Assembly (NCBI GenBank): GCA_029983495.1
Contig: JASBZJ010000126.1
Coordinates: 1-5,680, forward strand
Reading direction: 5' to 3'
DNA from: Porphyromonas sp.
GTDB lineage: Bacteria; Bacteroidota; Bacteroidia; Bacteroidales; Porphyromonadaceae
DNA: 5,680 nt
The notes under the pieces are model-generated. The model made no database searches. It saw nothing but the letters and a program-made list of their open reading frames with translations, and was not told where the DNA came from. Shown piece after piece: positions 1 to 5,680 of this stretch. Every line of letters starts with the position of its first letter. Position 1 is the stretch's first letter. The translations under genes were made by a program, and so were the position numbers.

Positions 1-522
1 GAATTCTTTAAGCGTAAATCGATGTACAAACCCGATGCCAAGCATCAGAATACAAACCTCGAACGCAGTATTTTCTTTATCCGAGGAGCCTTTGAAGCAA
101 TCCACAAACTTCGCTGGATACCCGATATTATTCATTGCGCAGGATGGTTTTCGGCATTTGCCCCTCTTTATCTCCGCACTTATTATAAAAACTCGCCATG
201 CCTGGGAAATGCTAAAATAATTTTCTCAGCAGCACACAACGAGGAAGCAGGCGAATTAGGCGATAACCTCAAAGAAATTATAGCATTCGACAAAATTCCT
301 CACGAAATGGTTCAACCCCTTGTTGACGATTTTTCGGTTGAAGGAATGAAAAAACTAGGTATTACCTACGCTGATGGGGTAAGCCTTATTGCCGAAAACG
401 AAGCCGATGTTGAAGAATTGGCAAACTATGCTAAGCAAATGCAAAAACCAACTATTATTTGTAGCCCTACGGCCGATGCGGATGGGCAAAAACACAGCGA
501 TTTATACCGTTCACTACTCTAA
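1..522 (+). CDS. Glycogen/starch synthase-like glycosyltransferase (GT5 N-terminal domain only), 3' part
   Basis: The frame is open from base 1 to a TAA at 520-522, giving 173 visible residues. The ATG at 22 is internal, because the residues before it (EFFKRK) continue the family pattern, so the true start is upstream of the window. Visible hallmarks of the GT5 starch-synthase catalytic domain are the FFIRGAFEAI helix (about residues 25-34), the W-x-PDIIHCAGW segment (39-49, equivalent to the HDWHA region of GlgA), an AAHN tetrad near 77-80, and ITYADGVSLI (121-130, like the 'AD-x-V-x-TVS' segment). Full GlgA enzymes transfer glucose from ADP-glucose to a growing alpha-1,4-glucan and are about 470-500 residues with a second Rossmann domain. 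This protein stops about 40 residues after the ADGVSLI segment, so that second domain is absent. By recall, Bacteroidota carry such short forms (about 270 residues), often beside a DUF4270 gene and pantothenate genes. The family call is firm; glycogen synthase activity is not shown. Confidence 0.85.
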   Translation, partial: EFFKRKSMYKPDAKHQNTNLERSIFFIRGAFEAIHKLRWIPDIIHCAGWFSAFAPLYLRTYYKNSPCLGNAKIIFSAAHNEEAGELGDNLKEIIAFDKIPHEMVQPLVDDFSVEGMKKLGITYADGVSLIAENEADVEELANYAKQMQKPTIICSPTADADGQKHSDLYRSLL

Positions 523-548
523 AATCGCAAAAAAATAAGTACTTTAGT

Positions 549-606
549 AGCGTGGTATACCTTTTCCTATTATTTAATGGGGAAGTAGTATCACGCTTTG
601 GTTTTT
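549..606 (+). terminator. Long hairpin followed by a T-rich run; probable intrinsic terminator or leader structure
   Basis: The arms 549-567 and 579-597 pair over 18 positions, with one bulged base on each side (C561 and G588) and three G-U pairs, around an 11-base AT-rich loop (568-578). The outer part is the strongest: AGCGTG at 549-554 pairs with CACGCT at 592-597. The stem runs directly into TTTGGTTTTT (597-606), as expected for a rho-independent terminator of the upstream glycosyltransferase gene. The loop is longer than in a typical terminator and the T-run is interrupted by GG. The run ends only 14 bases before the next start codon, so the same structure could instead lie in the leader of the lipoprotein mRNA. 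Pairing was worked out by hand; no folding energy was computed. Confidence 0.6.
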
Positions 607-620
607 AATTGTAGTTACAA

Positions 621-2021
621 ATGACTAAACACCTTGCCACAGCAACCTCAATACTACTGGCTATAGTTCTTTTGGCGGGTTGCAACGATAAGCTTTCCAC
701 TGTAGGAGGAGGAATAAAACCTGCAAGCGATAACCTTAACCCCGAAGAAACTAACATTGCACTTTCGGTAAAAACTATCCTTATCGATTCGCTTTATGAA
801 CGTTCGACCTATGCTCTATTGGGACATTTTAACGACCCTACTTATGGCACTTACCGAGCATCGTATATAAGCCGATTGCAACATGCACCCCACTTTAAAC
901 CCACCTACACCCCGGTTAACGATAAAATAAAAAACACCTTTATTCGTATTCGTTATAATGGCTGGGTGGGCGATAGCACCGCATTGGCAAAACTTACGGC
1001 ATACCAAGTAACCAAACCTTTACCCAACAATAGGTACACGCATAACCTTACCCCATTCCTCGAAGGAGCTATTAAATTGGGGCAACTTGCTTACCAAGCA
1101 GGTAATAACAAAGGCATACACGAACTTGTTATACCCATCGATAATAGCATAGGTAACGAACTATACAAAAAATCGAAGGAACACCCCGAGTGGTTTGATT
1201 CGCAGGAGGCTTTCGAGAACAACGTTTTCCGTGGGTTATACATCGAAAGTACAACTGGTAGCGGTTGCATGCTTAGTGTATATAACACCGAACTTGTTTT
1301 AGGCTACGAGTACGAACACGTTATACACAATAAAAAAACAAATACCGATAGTACAATACTTGTAGCCAACGAGGATGTTTTTACAAATACCGAAATGCAA
1401 TTTTTACACCGCAACTTCGAAGTAAAAAACATTGCCCAACTACTTAACCCAAACCCTAACTACGCCTATATTACAACCCCCAAAGGGTTAGCCTTATCGT
1501 TAACTTTGCATACTAGCGACCTTAACAAACTTGTCCTTAAGCAGGTGGAAGAAAATAATGGTAAGGATCGCCTAATTAACGGAGCTACCCTACAACTTCC
1601 GTTGGACGTACCAAGCACCGAAAACACTATTTTGCAACCCCCTTCGTATTTGCTTATGGTCCCCCGCGATTCACTGAATAGCTTTTTCGAAAAGGGGTTA
1701 ACCGAACTTACAAGCCAAGGAACAGCATTCCTATCGAATATATACAACGTAACCAATAGGCAGTTTACTTTCGATAATATAAGCCTACTACTAAACAAGC
1801 ATATAACAAACCACCTTAAAAAGGATGATACGGGGAGGAATATGGTTGATAAAGATCTCGAAATAGTAATTATACCTGTTGTTCGCGAAACCACTTCACA
1901 AGGCTCGGGTAATACCTCAACCGTTCGCATTGGTAACTACCTCTTCCCCTCAGCAGCACGGATAAAACTAACTAATGGAACGCTAAACCTTAAATCCGTA
2001 AGCACCTTGTTTACGCATTAA
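621..2021 (+). CDS. DUF4270 family lipoprotein of unknown function
   Basis: This 466-residue protein begins with a type II signal peptide: a short basic start (MTKH), a hydrophobic stretch (about 5-19) and a lipobox L-A-G-C with the lipidated cysteine at 21. It should therefore be a lipoprotein of the cell envelope. The mature start CNDKLSTVGGGIKP resembles the usual 'C-x-D-x-LS-x-VG..I-x-P' opening of DUF4270. Further family marks are SVKTILIDSLYERS followed by ALLGHFNDPTYGTYRASY (49-82), FRGLYIES..GSGCMLSVY (203-221), YITTPKGLALSLTL (283-296) and the late block LLMVPRDSLNSFFEKG..FLSNIYN (344-376). Length suits the family. No enzyme motif is visible, and the protein looks beta-rich with many T, N and S residues. 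It lies 98 bases after the glycosyltransferase gene, a pairing known from other Bacteroidota. The ATG is well fixed by the signal peptide; there is no Shine-Dalgarno motif. The biochemical role is unknown. Confidence 0.88.
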   Translation: MTKHLATATSILLAIVLLAGCNDKLSTVGGGIKPASDNLNPEETNIALSVKTILIDSLYERSTYALLGHFNDPTYGTYRASYISRLQHAPHFKPTYTPVNDKIKNTFIRIRYNGWVGDSTALAKLTAYQVTKPLPNNRYTHNLTPFLEGAIKLGQLAYQAGNNKGIHELVIPIDNSIGNELYKKSKEHPEWFDSQEAFENNVFRGLYIESTTGSGCMLSVYNTELVLGYEYEHVIHNKKTNTDSTILVANEDVFTNTEMQFLHRNFEVKNIAQLLNPNPNYAYITTPKGLALSLTLHTSDLNKLVLKQVEENNGKDRLINGATLQLPLDVPSTENTILQPPSYLLMVPRDSLNSFFEKGLTELTSQGTAFLSNIYNVTNRQFTFDNISLLLNKHITNHLKKDDTGRNMVDKDLEIVIIPVVRETTSQGSGNTSTVRIGNYLFPSAARIKLTNGTLNLKSVSTLFTH

Positions 2022-2058
2022 CCCTCAAAACTCTCACCCTAAACTACCCACGGTTAAT

Positions 2059-3336
2059 ATGGAACAACGCTTTCAACACCTGCATATACGCCTTGTTGTA
2101 ATGTGCTTCCTTCAATTTTTTTCATGGGGAGCATGGCTTATCACCTTAGGGCGATACCTTTTAAATACGTTGAATTTTTCGGGGAGCGATGTTGGGTCAG
2201 CCTTTGCTACCGCAGGTATAGCCTCAATTATTATGCCTCCGCTACTAGGCTTTGTTGTGGATCGTTGGGTTAATGCCGAACATGTACTTTCGGGCGCAAT
2301 GTTTCTTTCGGGGCTGGGGCTTATAGCCATCGGTCTTGTTCCCAATGGCACTCCATTTTGGGTATTCCTGCTACTAATTCTTTGGGTAAACCTATTCTAT
2401 ATGCCCACACTTTCGCTAACAAATTCGATTGCCTACAGCACCCTAAAACATAATGGCGAAGATGTAGTTAAGGCATTCCCTCCCATTCGCGTTTGGGGTA
2501 CTATAGGTTTTATTATTGCCATGTGGTTAATAAACCTACTCGGCTTTATGGATAGCCCTAAGCAATTTTTTATTGCGGGGGGAGCTGGTATTGCCCTTGC
2601 CTTATATGCACTTACTTTGCCGGCTTCGAAGCCCGAAGGAAAGAATAGTAGCAAAAAAAGCGTGCTTAGCTTATTGGGGCTCGATGCCTTTGTTCTCTTT
2701 AAGCAACGCAAAATGGCACTTTTCTTTATTTTCTCAATGCTTTTAGGTTGTACCCTACAACTAACCAATATGTTTGGTAGCCCATTCCTCGATAGCTTCA
2801 AGCATATCCCCGAATATGCCAATAGCTTTGCGGTAAAAAACTCTAATATTCTCCTTTCCATTTCGCAAATTTCCGAAACCCTTTTCATACTTCTCATACC
2901 CTTCTTCCTCCATCGCTTTGGTATAAAGTGGGTTATATTTGCTAGTTTTATGGCATGGGTACTGCGCTTTGGTTTGTTTGCCGTTGGTAACCCCGCCTTC
3001 CCCGGTATTATAGCACTCATCCTTTCGATGATTGTTTACGGTATGGCCTTCGATTTCTTCAATATTTCGGGTTCGATATTTGTTGAAAACGAAGCTCCAA
3101 CCACAATGCGTGCTGGGGCACAAGGGGTATTTGTATTCATGACGAATGGACTAGGTACTATTATTGGTTCGCGTGGAGGGGGGTATATTGTCGACTTTTT
3201 TAATGTTGAAAGCAATGCCTCGCACTGGCCATACGTTTGGTATACCTTTGCAGCTTATGCATTAGTCGTAGGGTTGCTGTTTGTTTTGCTCTTTAATAAC
3301 AAAAAGCAACCGGCACAAACAAAGCAATCCTTGTAA
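2059..3336 (+). CDS. nupG: NupG-type nucleoside:H+ symporter (major facilitator superfamily)
   Basis: This 425-residue inner-membrane protein should import nucleosides with protons. It aligns from end to end, by recall, with Escherichia coli NupG (418 residues). Shared blocks include FLQF..WG-x-WL-x-TLG (17-31), FPPIRVWGTIGFI-x-AMW (140-156), LLGLDAF-x-LFK (205-215), FFIFSMLLG..LQ-x-TNMFG (222-240), SISQISETLFIL-x-IPFFL (268-284), and LSMIVYG-x-AFDFFNISGS (322-339). Residues corresponding to the nucleoside site reported for E. coli NupG are all kept: R144, T148, F151, Q234, N237, Q270, E273, F331 and D332. About 12 membrane spans are apparent, with a basic loop rich in K and S (191-202) between the two six-helix halves, and a short charged C-terminus (413-425). 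The ATG follows the DUF4270 stop after 37 bases with no terminator seen, so the two may be co-transcribed. Substrate range (purine versus pyrimidine nucleosides) cannot be read from sequence. Confidence 0.93.
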   Translation: MEQRFQHLHIRLVVMCFLQFFSWGAWLITLGRYLLNTLNFSGSDVGSAFATAGIASIIMPPLLGFVVDRWVNAEHVLSGAMFLSGLGLIAIGLVPNGTPFWVFLLLILWVNLFYMPTLSLTNSIAYSTLKHNGEDVVKAFPPIRVWGTIGFIIAMWLINLLGFMDSPKQFFIAGGAGIALALYALTLPASKPEGKNSSKKSVLSLLGLDAFVLFKQRKMALFFIFSMLLGCTLQLTNMFGSPFLDSFKHIPEYANSFAVKNSNILLSISQISETLFILLIPFFLHRFGIKWVIFASFMAWVLRFGLFAVGNPAFPGIIALILSMIVYGMAFDFFNISGSIFVENEAPTTMRAGAQGVFVFMTNGLGTIIGSRGGGYIVDFFNVESNASHWPYVWYTFAAYALVVGLLFVLLFNNKKQPAQTKQSL

Positions 3337-3352
3337 TACACAAATAAAAGCA

Positions 3353-3383
3353 TCTGGAATTATTACAGTAAAAGATAGTTTTA
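3353..3383 (+). promoter_or_regulatory. Weak candidate Bacteroidota-type promoter for aspS
   Basis: In the 64-base gap before aspS, TCTG at 3353-3356 is followed after 19 bases by TAGTTTTA at 3376-3383. The Bacteroidota vegetative consensus is TTTG, 19-21 bases, TAnnTTTG. Each element here misses one conserved base, and the spacing fits. Transcription would start around 3390, leaving a leader of about 10 bases. The second element overlaps a small AT-only-rich inverted repeat (AGTAAAA at 3367-3373, TTTTACT at 3379-3385). In AT-rich gaps such matches arise by chance, so this is only a candidate. Confidence 0.3.
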
Positions 3384-3400
3384 CTTACTAGTTATACACT

Positions 3401-5161
3401 ATGTTTCGAACAAAAAAATGTGGCGAATTACGCCTCAACAACGCAGGTGAAAAAGTTACTCTTGCGGGATGGGTAAATAAAGTGCGTCGCCTCGGAGCCA
3501 TGACCTTTGTGGATCTCCGCGACCGCTATGGTACTACGCAACTCGTTTTTGCGAATAATACCCCCAACGTTGAAGCCTTTACCTCGCAAATTGGCAGGGA
3601 ATGGGTTATTCAAGTGGAAGGCGTGGTACGCGAACGAAGTGCTAAAAACCCGAACTTACCTACAGGCGATATCGAAATTGAAGTAACAGGTTACAAAACG
3701 CTCAACCCTTCGGAGGTTCCTCCATTTACTATCGAGGAACACAGCGATGGTGGTGATGACTTAAGAATGAAATTTCGCTACCTCGATATTCGTCGCGACC
3801 CTGTTAAGAACAACCTTATTCTTCGCCATAAATTAGCCCTCGAAACACGGAAGTACCTCGACGCACAAGGGTTTATCGAAATCGAAACCCCAATGCTTAT
3901 TAAATCAACACCCGAAGGCGCACGCGACTTTGTAGTGCCAAGTCGCATGAACCCGGGGGAGTTCTATGCTTTGCCCCAATCGCCTCAAACCTTTAAACAA
4001 CTACTTATGGTGGCGGGTATGGATAAGTACTTCCAAATAGTAAAATGTTTTCGCGACGAGGATCTTCGTGCCGATCGCCAACCCGAGTTTACCCAAATTG
4101 ACTGTGAGATGTCGTTTGTCGAACAAAACGATGTACTTACAACTTTTGAAGGTCTTACCAAACACCTCTTTAAGGAAATTAAAGGTATTGAACTCAAAAC
4201 ACCATTCCGAAGAATGAGTTGGAACGAAGCCATGAGCAAATACGGAAGCGATAAACCCGACCTTCGTTTTGCTATGGAAATTGTGGATATTACCTCTACA
4301 GCGAAAGGCAAAGGCTTTGCAGTTATCGATAATGCCTCTTATATAGGTGCAATTGTGGTTAAAGGGGCGGCACATTACACCCGCAAACAGCTCGATGCTC
4401 TTACCGAATTTGTTAAACGCCCACAAGTGGGAGCTAAAGGCCTAATAAATATTCGCTACAACGAGGATGGCACCCTAAAAAGTAGTATTGATAAGTTTTA
4501 TAATACCGAAAGCCTCACCGAAATTGCCCAAAAAGTACAAGCCTCGCCAGGCGATCTTATACTTATTATGACGGGTGATTCGTTCCTCACAACGGTAAAA
4601 CAACTTGGCACACTACGGTTGCACGTTGCTAACGAATTGGGATTGATGGATAAAAATCACTTCGAAGTACTTTGGGTTGTGGATTTTCCCCTCTTTGAAT
4701 GGGACGACGAAACTCAGCGTTACTACGCAGTTCATCACCCCTTTACAGCTCCACGCCCCGAGGATATTCCTCTACTCAACACAAACCCCGGCGAAGTTTA
4801 TGCCAATGCCTACGACATGGTAATTAACGGTACCGAAGTGGGAGGGGGATCGATAAGAATACACGATGCCGAACTTCAACAGAAAATTTTCGAAATTCTA
4901 GGCTTTTCGCACGACGATGCTCAAACTCGCTTTGGCTTCCTTATGAATGCATTCAAATATGGGGCACCCCCTCACGGAGGTATTGCCTATGGTTTGGATC
5001 GATGGGTTTCGCTTATGGCAGGGCTCGATTCTATTCGCGATTGCATTGCCTTCCCCAAAAACAACCAAGGGCGCGATGTTATGATAGAAGCTCCCAATAC
5101 CCTCGACGAGGAACAACTTACCGAGCTTTCGCTTAAAATAGATATTTCGCCCAAAGCTTAA
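3401..5161 (+). CDS. aspS: Aspartyl-tRNA synthetase, bacterial type, probably discriminating
   Basis: This cytoplasmic class IIb enzyme (586 residues, normal bacterial length) charges tRNA-Asp with aspartate using ATP. Domains in order: an OB-fold anticodon-binding domain (about 1-105, with [14 protein letters not shown]); class II motif 1 (about 157-170, [14 protein letters not shown]); the aspartate-binding QSPQ (193-196) and K199; motif 2 ([18 protein letters not shown], 217-234); the bacterial GAD insertion domain (about 290-420); HHPFTAP (445-451); GGGSIRIH (481-488, with R486); and motif 3 (GIAYGLDRW, 527-535, with invariant R534). No key residue is missing. Residues 31 and 82 are Leu and Lys, the pair linked to discriminating enzymes; the non-discriminating Pseudomonas enzyme has His and Gly there. 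It likely therefore charges tRNA-Asp only, which is an inference. The start ATG matches the usual M-(F/R)-RT-x-x-CG-x-LR opening. Confidence 0.98.
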   Translation: MFRTKKCGELRLNNAGEKVTLAGWVNKVRRLGAMTFVDLRDRYGTTQLVFANNTPNVEAFTSQIGREWVIQVEGVVRERSAKNPNLPTGDIEIEVTGYKTLNPSEVPPFTIEEHSDGGDDLRMKFRYLDIRRDPVKNNLILRHKLALETRKYLDAQGFIEIETPMLIKSTPEGARDFVVPSRMNPGEFYALPQSPQTFKQLLMVAGMDKYFQIVKCFRDEDLRADRQPEFTQIDCEMSFVEQNDVLTTFEGLTKHLFKEIKGIELKTPFRRMSWNEAMSKYGSDKPDLRFAMEIVDITSTAKGKGFAVIDNASYIGAIVVKGAAHYTRKQLDALTEFVKRPQVGAKGLINIRYNEDGTLKSSIDKFYNTESLTEIAQKVQASPGDLILIMTGDSFLTTVKQLGTLRLHVANELGLMDKNHFEVLWVVDFPLFEWDDETQRYYAVHHPFTAPRPEDIPLLNTNPGEVYANAYDMVINGTEVGGGSIRIHDAELQQKIFEILGFSHDDAQTRFGFLMNAFKYGAPPHGGIAYGLDRWVSLMAGLDSIRDCIAFPKNNQGRDVMIEAPNTLDEEQLTELSLKIDISPKA

Positions 5162-5191
5162 ACTTTTTTACTACACTACTAGTAAGCTTTT
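5153..5191 (+). terminator. Weak hairpin at the aspS 3' end; possible terminator
   Basis: AAAGCTTA at 5153-5160, overlapping the last aspS codons, can pair with TAAGCTTT at 5183-5190 across a 22-base loop, followed by one more T. The stem has only two G-C pairs, the loop is large, and the T-tract is very short. Each arm also contains the self-palindromic AAGCTT. If functional it would separate aspS from the Nif3-like gene, but read-through seems as likely. Confidence 0.22.
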
Positions 5192-5238
5192 GAACAGCGT
5201 GAATGCCAGGGTTCCATAGGAAGGTAAGTAAAAGCACC

Positions 5239-5680
5239 ATGGTACTTATAAAACAAGTTATCGAAGCAATCGAGCAAGTTGCCCCACTTACGCTACAAGA
5301 GCCGTGGGATAATAGTGGTTTGCAAGTAGGCGATGTTATGCAACCTTGTACAGGGGCTTTACTTGCCGTTGAAGCTACCGAAGCAACTGTTGCTGAAGCC
5401 GCTGATAAAGGATATAACCTACTTATTACGCACCATCCAATTCTATTTAATCCGCTCAAACATATTACCCCTTATACTTATGTTGAGCGTACCATTGCCC
5501 TCGCCCTGGCAAAAGGGGTTGCAATATATGCCTCACATACAGCAAGCGACAATACGCTCCACGCTATCAACGGAGCTTTAGCCAAACGGCTTTTACTTAA
5601 ACACTGCGCCCCCCTCGTTCCACAAAAAGGGCAACTTGTAAAGCTCGAGGTTACAGTGCCACAAGCCAATGCCGAGGAAT
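5239..5680 (+). CDS. Nif3-like dinuclear metal center protein, 5' part
   Basis: The frame opens at ATG 5239 and runs off the window, showing 147 residues. The Nif3 (NIF3/YbgI/YqfO) family is clear: IEAIEQVAPLTLQEPWDNSGLQVGD (8-32), LITHHPILFNPLK (62-74), TYVERTI (80-86) and AIYASHTASDN (95-105). H65 and H66, and D104 in the H-T-x-x-D motif, correspond to ligands of the two-metal centre in structurally known members; the remaining ligands (a later His and Glu) would lie beyond the edge. The segment KLEVTVPQANAEE (135-147) looks like the start of the inserted PII/CutA-like domain found in longer members of about 365-370 residues. The family's reaction is not settled, although members are often annotated as GTP cyclohydrolase I type 2. 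An in-frame ATG at 5203 would add 12 residues (opening MPGFHRK), but 5239 fits the usual family start. The stretch GGAAGG at 5219-5224 is too distant to be an obvious ribosome-binding site. Confidence 0.93.
   Translation, partial: MVLIKQVIEAIEQVAPLTLQEPWDNSGLQVGDVMQPCTGALLAVEATEATVAEAADKGYNLLITHHPILFNPLKHITPYTYVERTIALALAKGVAIYASHTASDNTLHAINGALAKRLLLKHCAPLVPQKGQLVKLEVTVPQANAEE

Noticed and set aside
1..6. The window begins exactly with GAATTC and ends with GAAT
   Set aside because: This could reflect an EcoRI clone boundary, but the first six bases also encode expected residues (E-F) of the glycosyltransferase and the bases after the end are not visible, so nothing biological follows from it.
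523..548. Possible promoter elements before the DUF4270 gene, such as TACTTTAG at 540-547 and TACCTTTT at 558-565
   Set aside because: Each misses a conserved base of TAnnTTTG, and no TTTG-like element lies 19-21 bases upstream of either.
2433..3020. Long open frame on the - strand (195 codons) opposite the nucleoside transporter
   Set aside because: It is fully antisense to a gene with an end-to-end family match. Its translation has no recognisable domain and is rich in K, R, S and P, as expected from a shadow frame. The - strand frames opposite DUF4270 (1466-1930) and aspS (3985-4426) were rejected for the same reason.
3367..3385. Small inverted repeat AGTAAAA / TTTTACT with a five-base loop before aspS
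   Set aside because: The seven-pair stem has a single G-C pair at most and no T-tract follows, so it is too weak to call a terminator or regulatory hairpin. It is mentioned only with the promoter candidate it overlaps.
5333..5581. 82-codon + strand frame overlapping the Nif3-like gene
   Set aside because: It lies in another frame within a region whose Nif3 translation is clearly conserved, and its own product looks like no known protein.
1..5680. Search for CRISPR repeats, tRNA genes, insertion sequences, phage or defence genes and retron-like structures
   Set aside because: No regularly spaced repeats, cloverleaf-like segments, transposase, reverse transcriptase or nuclease motifs were seen, and the gaps between genes are too short to hold most such elements.

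Overview
The window reads as ordinary chromosomal sequence from a member of the Bacteroidota, most likely the order Bacteroidales. Three things point there. The first two genes are a short glycogen/starch synthase-like glycosyltransferase and a DUF4270 lipoprotein, a neighbour pair I associate with Bacteroidota genomes. The protein sequences match Bacteroidota family members by recall. None of the four visible start codons has a well-placed Shine-Dalgarno motif, as is usual in this phylum. The genus cannot be named from the sequence alone.

Layout: five protein genes, all on the + strand, with short gaps of 37 to 98 bases and no stretch over 300 bases without a gene. (1) Bases 1-522 are the 3' part of a GT5 starch/glycogen synthase-like gene whose start lies upstream. 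(2) Bases 523-620 are a gap with a long hairpin followed by a T-rich run, a probable terminator or leader structure. (3) Bases 621-2021 encode a DUF4270 lipoprotein. (4) Bases 2059-3336 encode a NupG-type nucleoside:H+ symporter with 12 predicted membrane spans and a full set of nucleoside-binding residues. (5) Bases 3401-5161 encode a complete bacterial aspartyl-tRNA synthetase, preceded by a weak promoter candidate. (6) Bases 5239-5680 are the 5' part of a Nif3-like dinuclear metal protein gene that runs off the window end.

Functionally this is a run of housekeeping genes (polysaccharide-related enzyme, envelope lipoprotein, nucleoside uptake, translation, Nif3 protein), not one obvious pathway. 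Apart from the conserved glycosyltransferase/DUF4270 adjacency, the genes need not work together.

I found no tRNA or rRNA gene, CRISPR array, insertion sequence, phage gene, toxin-antitoxin pair or defence gene, and no sign of a novel multi-gene system. The points most worth a second look are the hairpin at 549-606, which sits very close to the lipoprotein start, the single-domain form of the glycosyltransferase, and the uncharacterised DUF4270 lipoprotein beside it.
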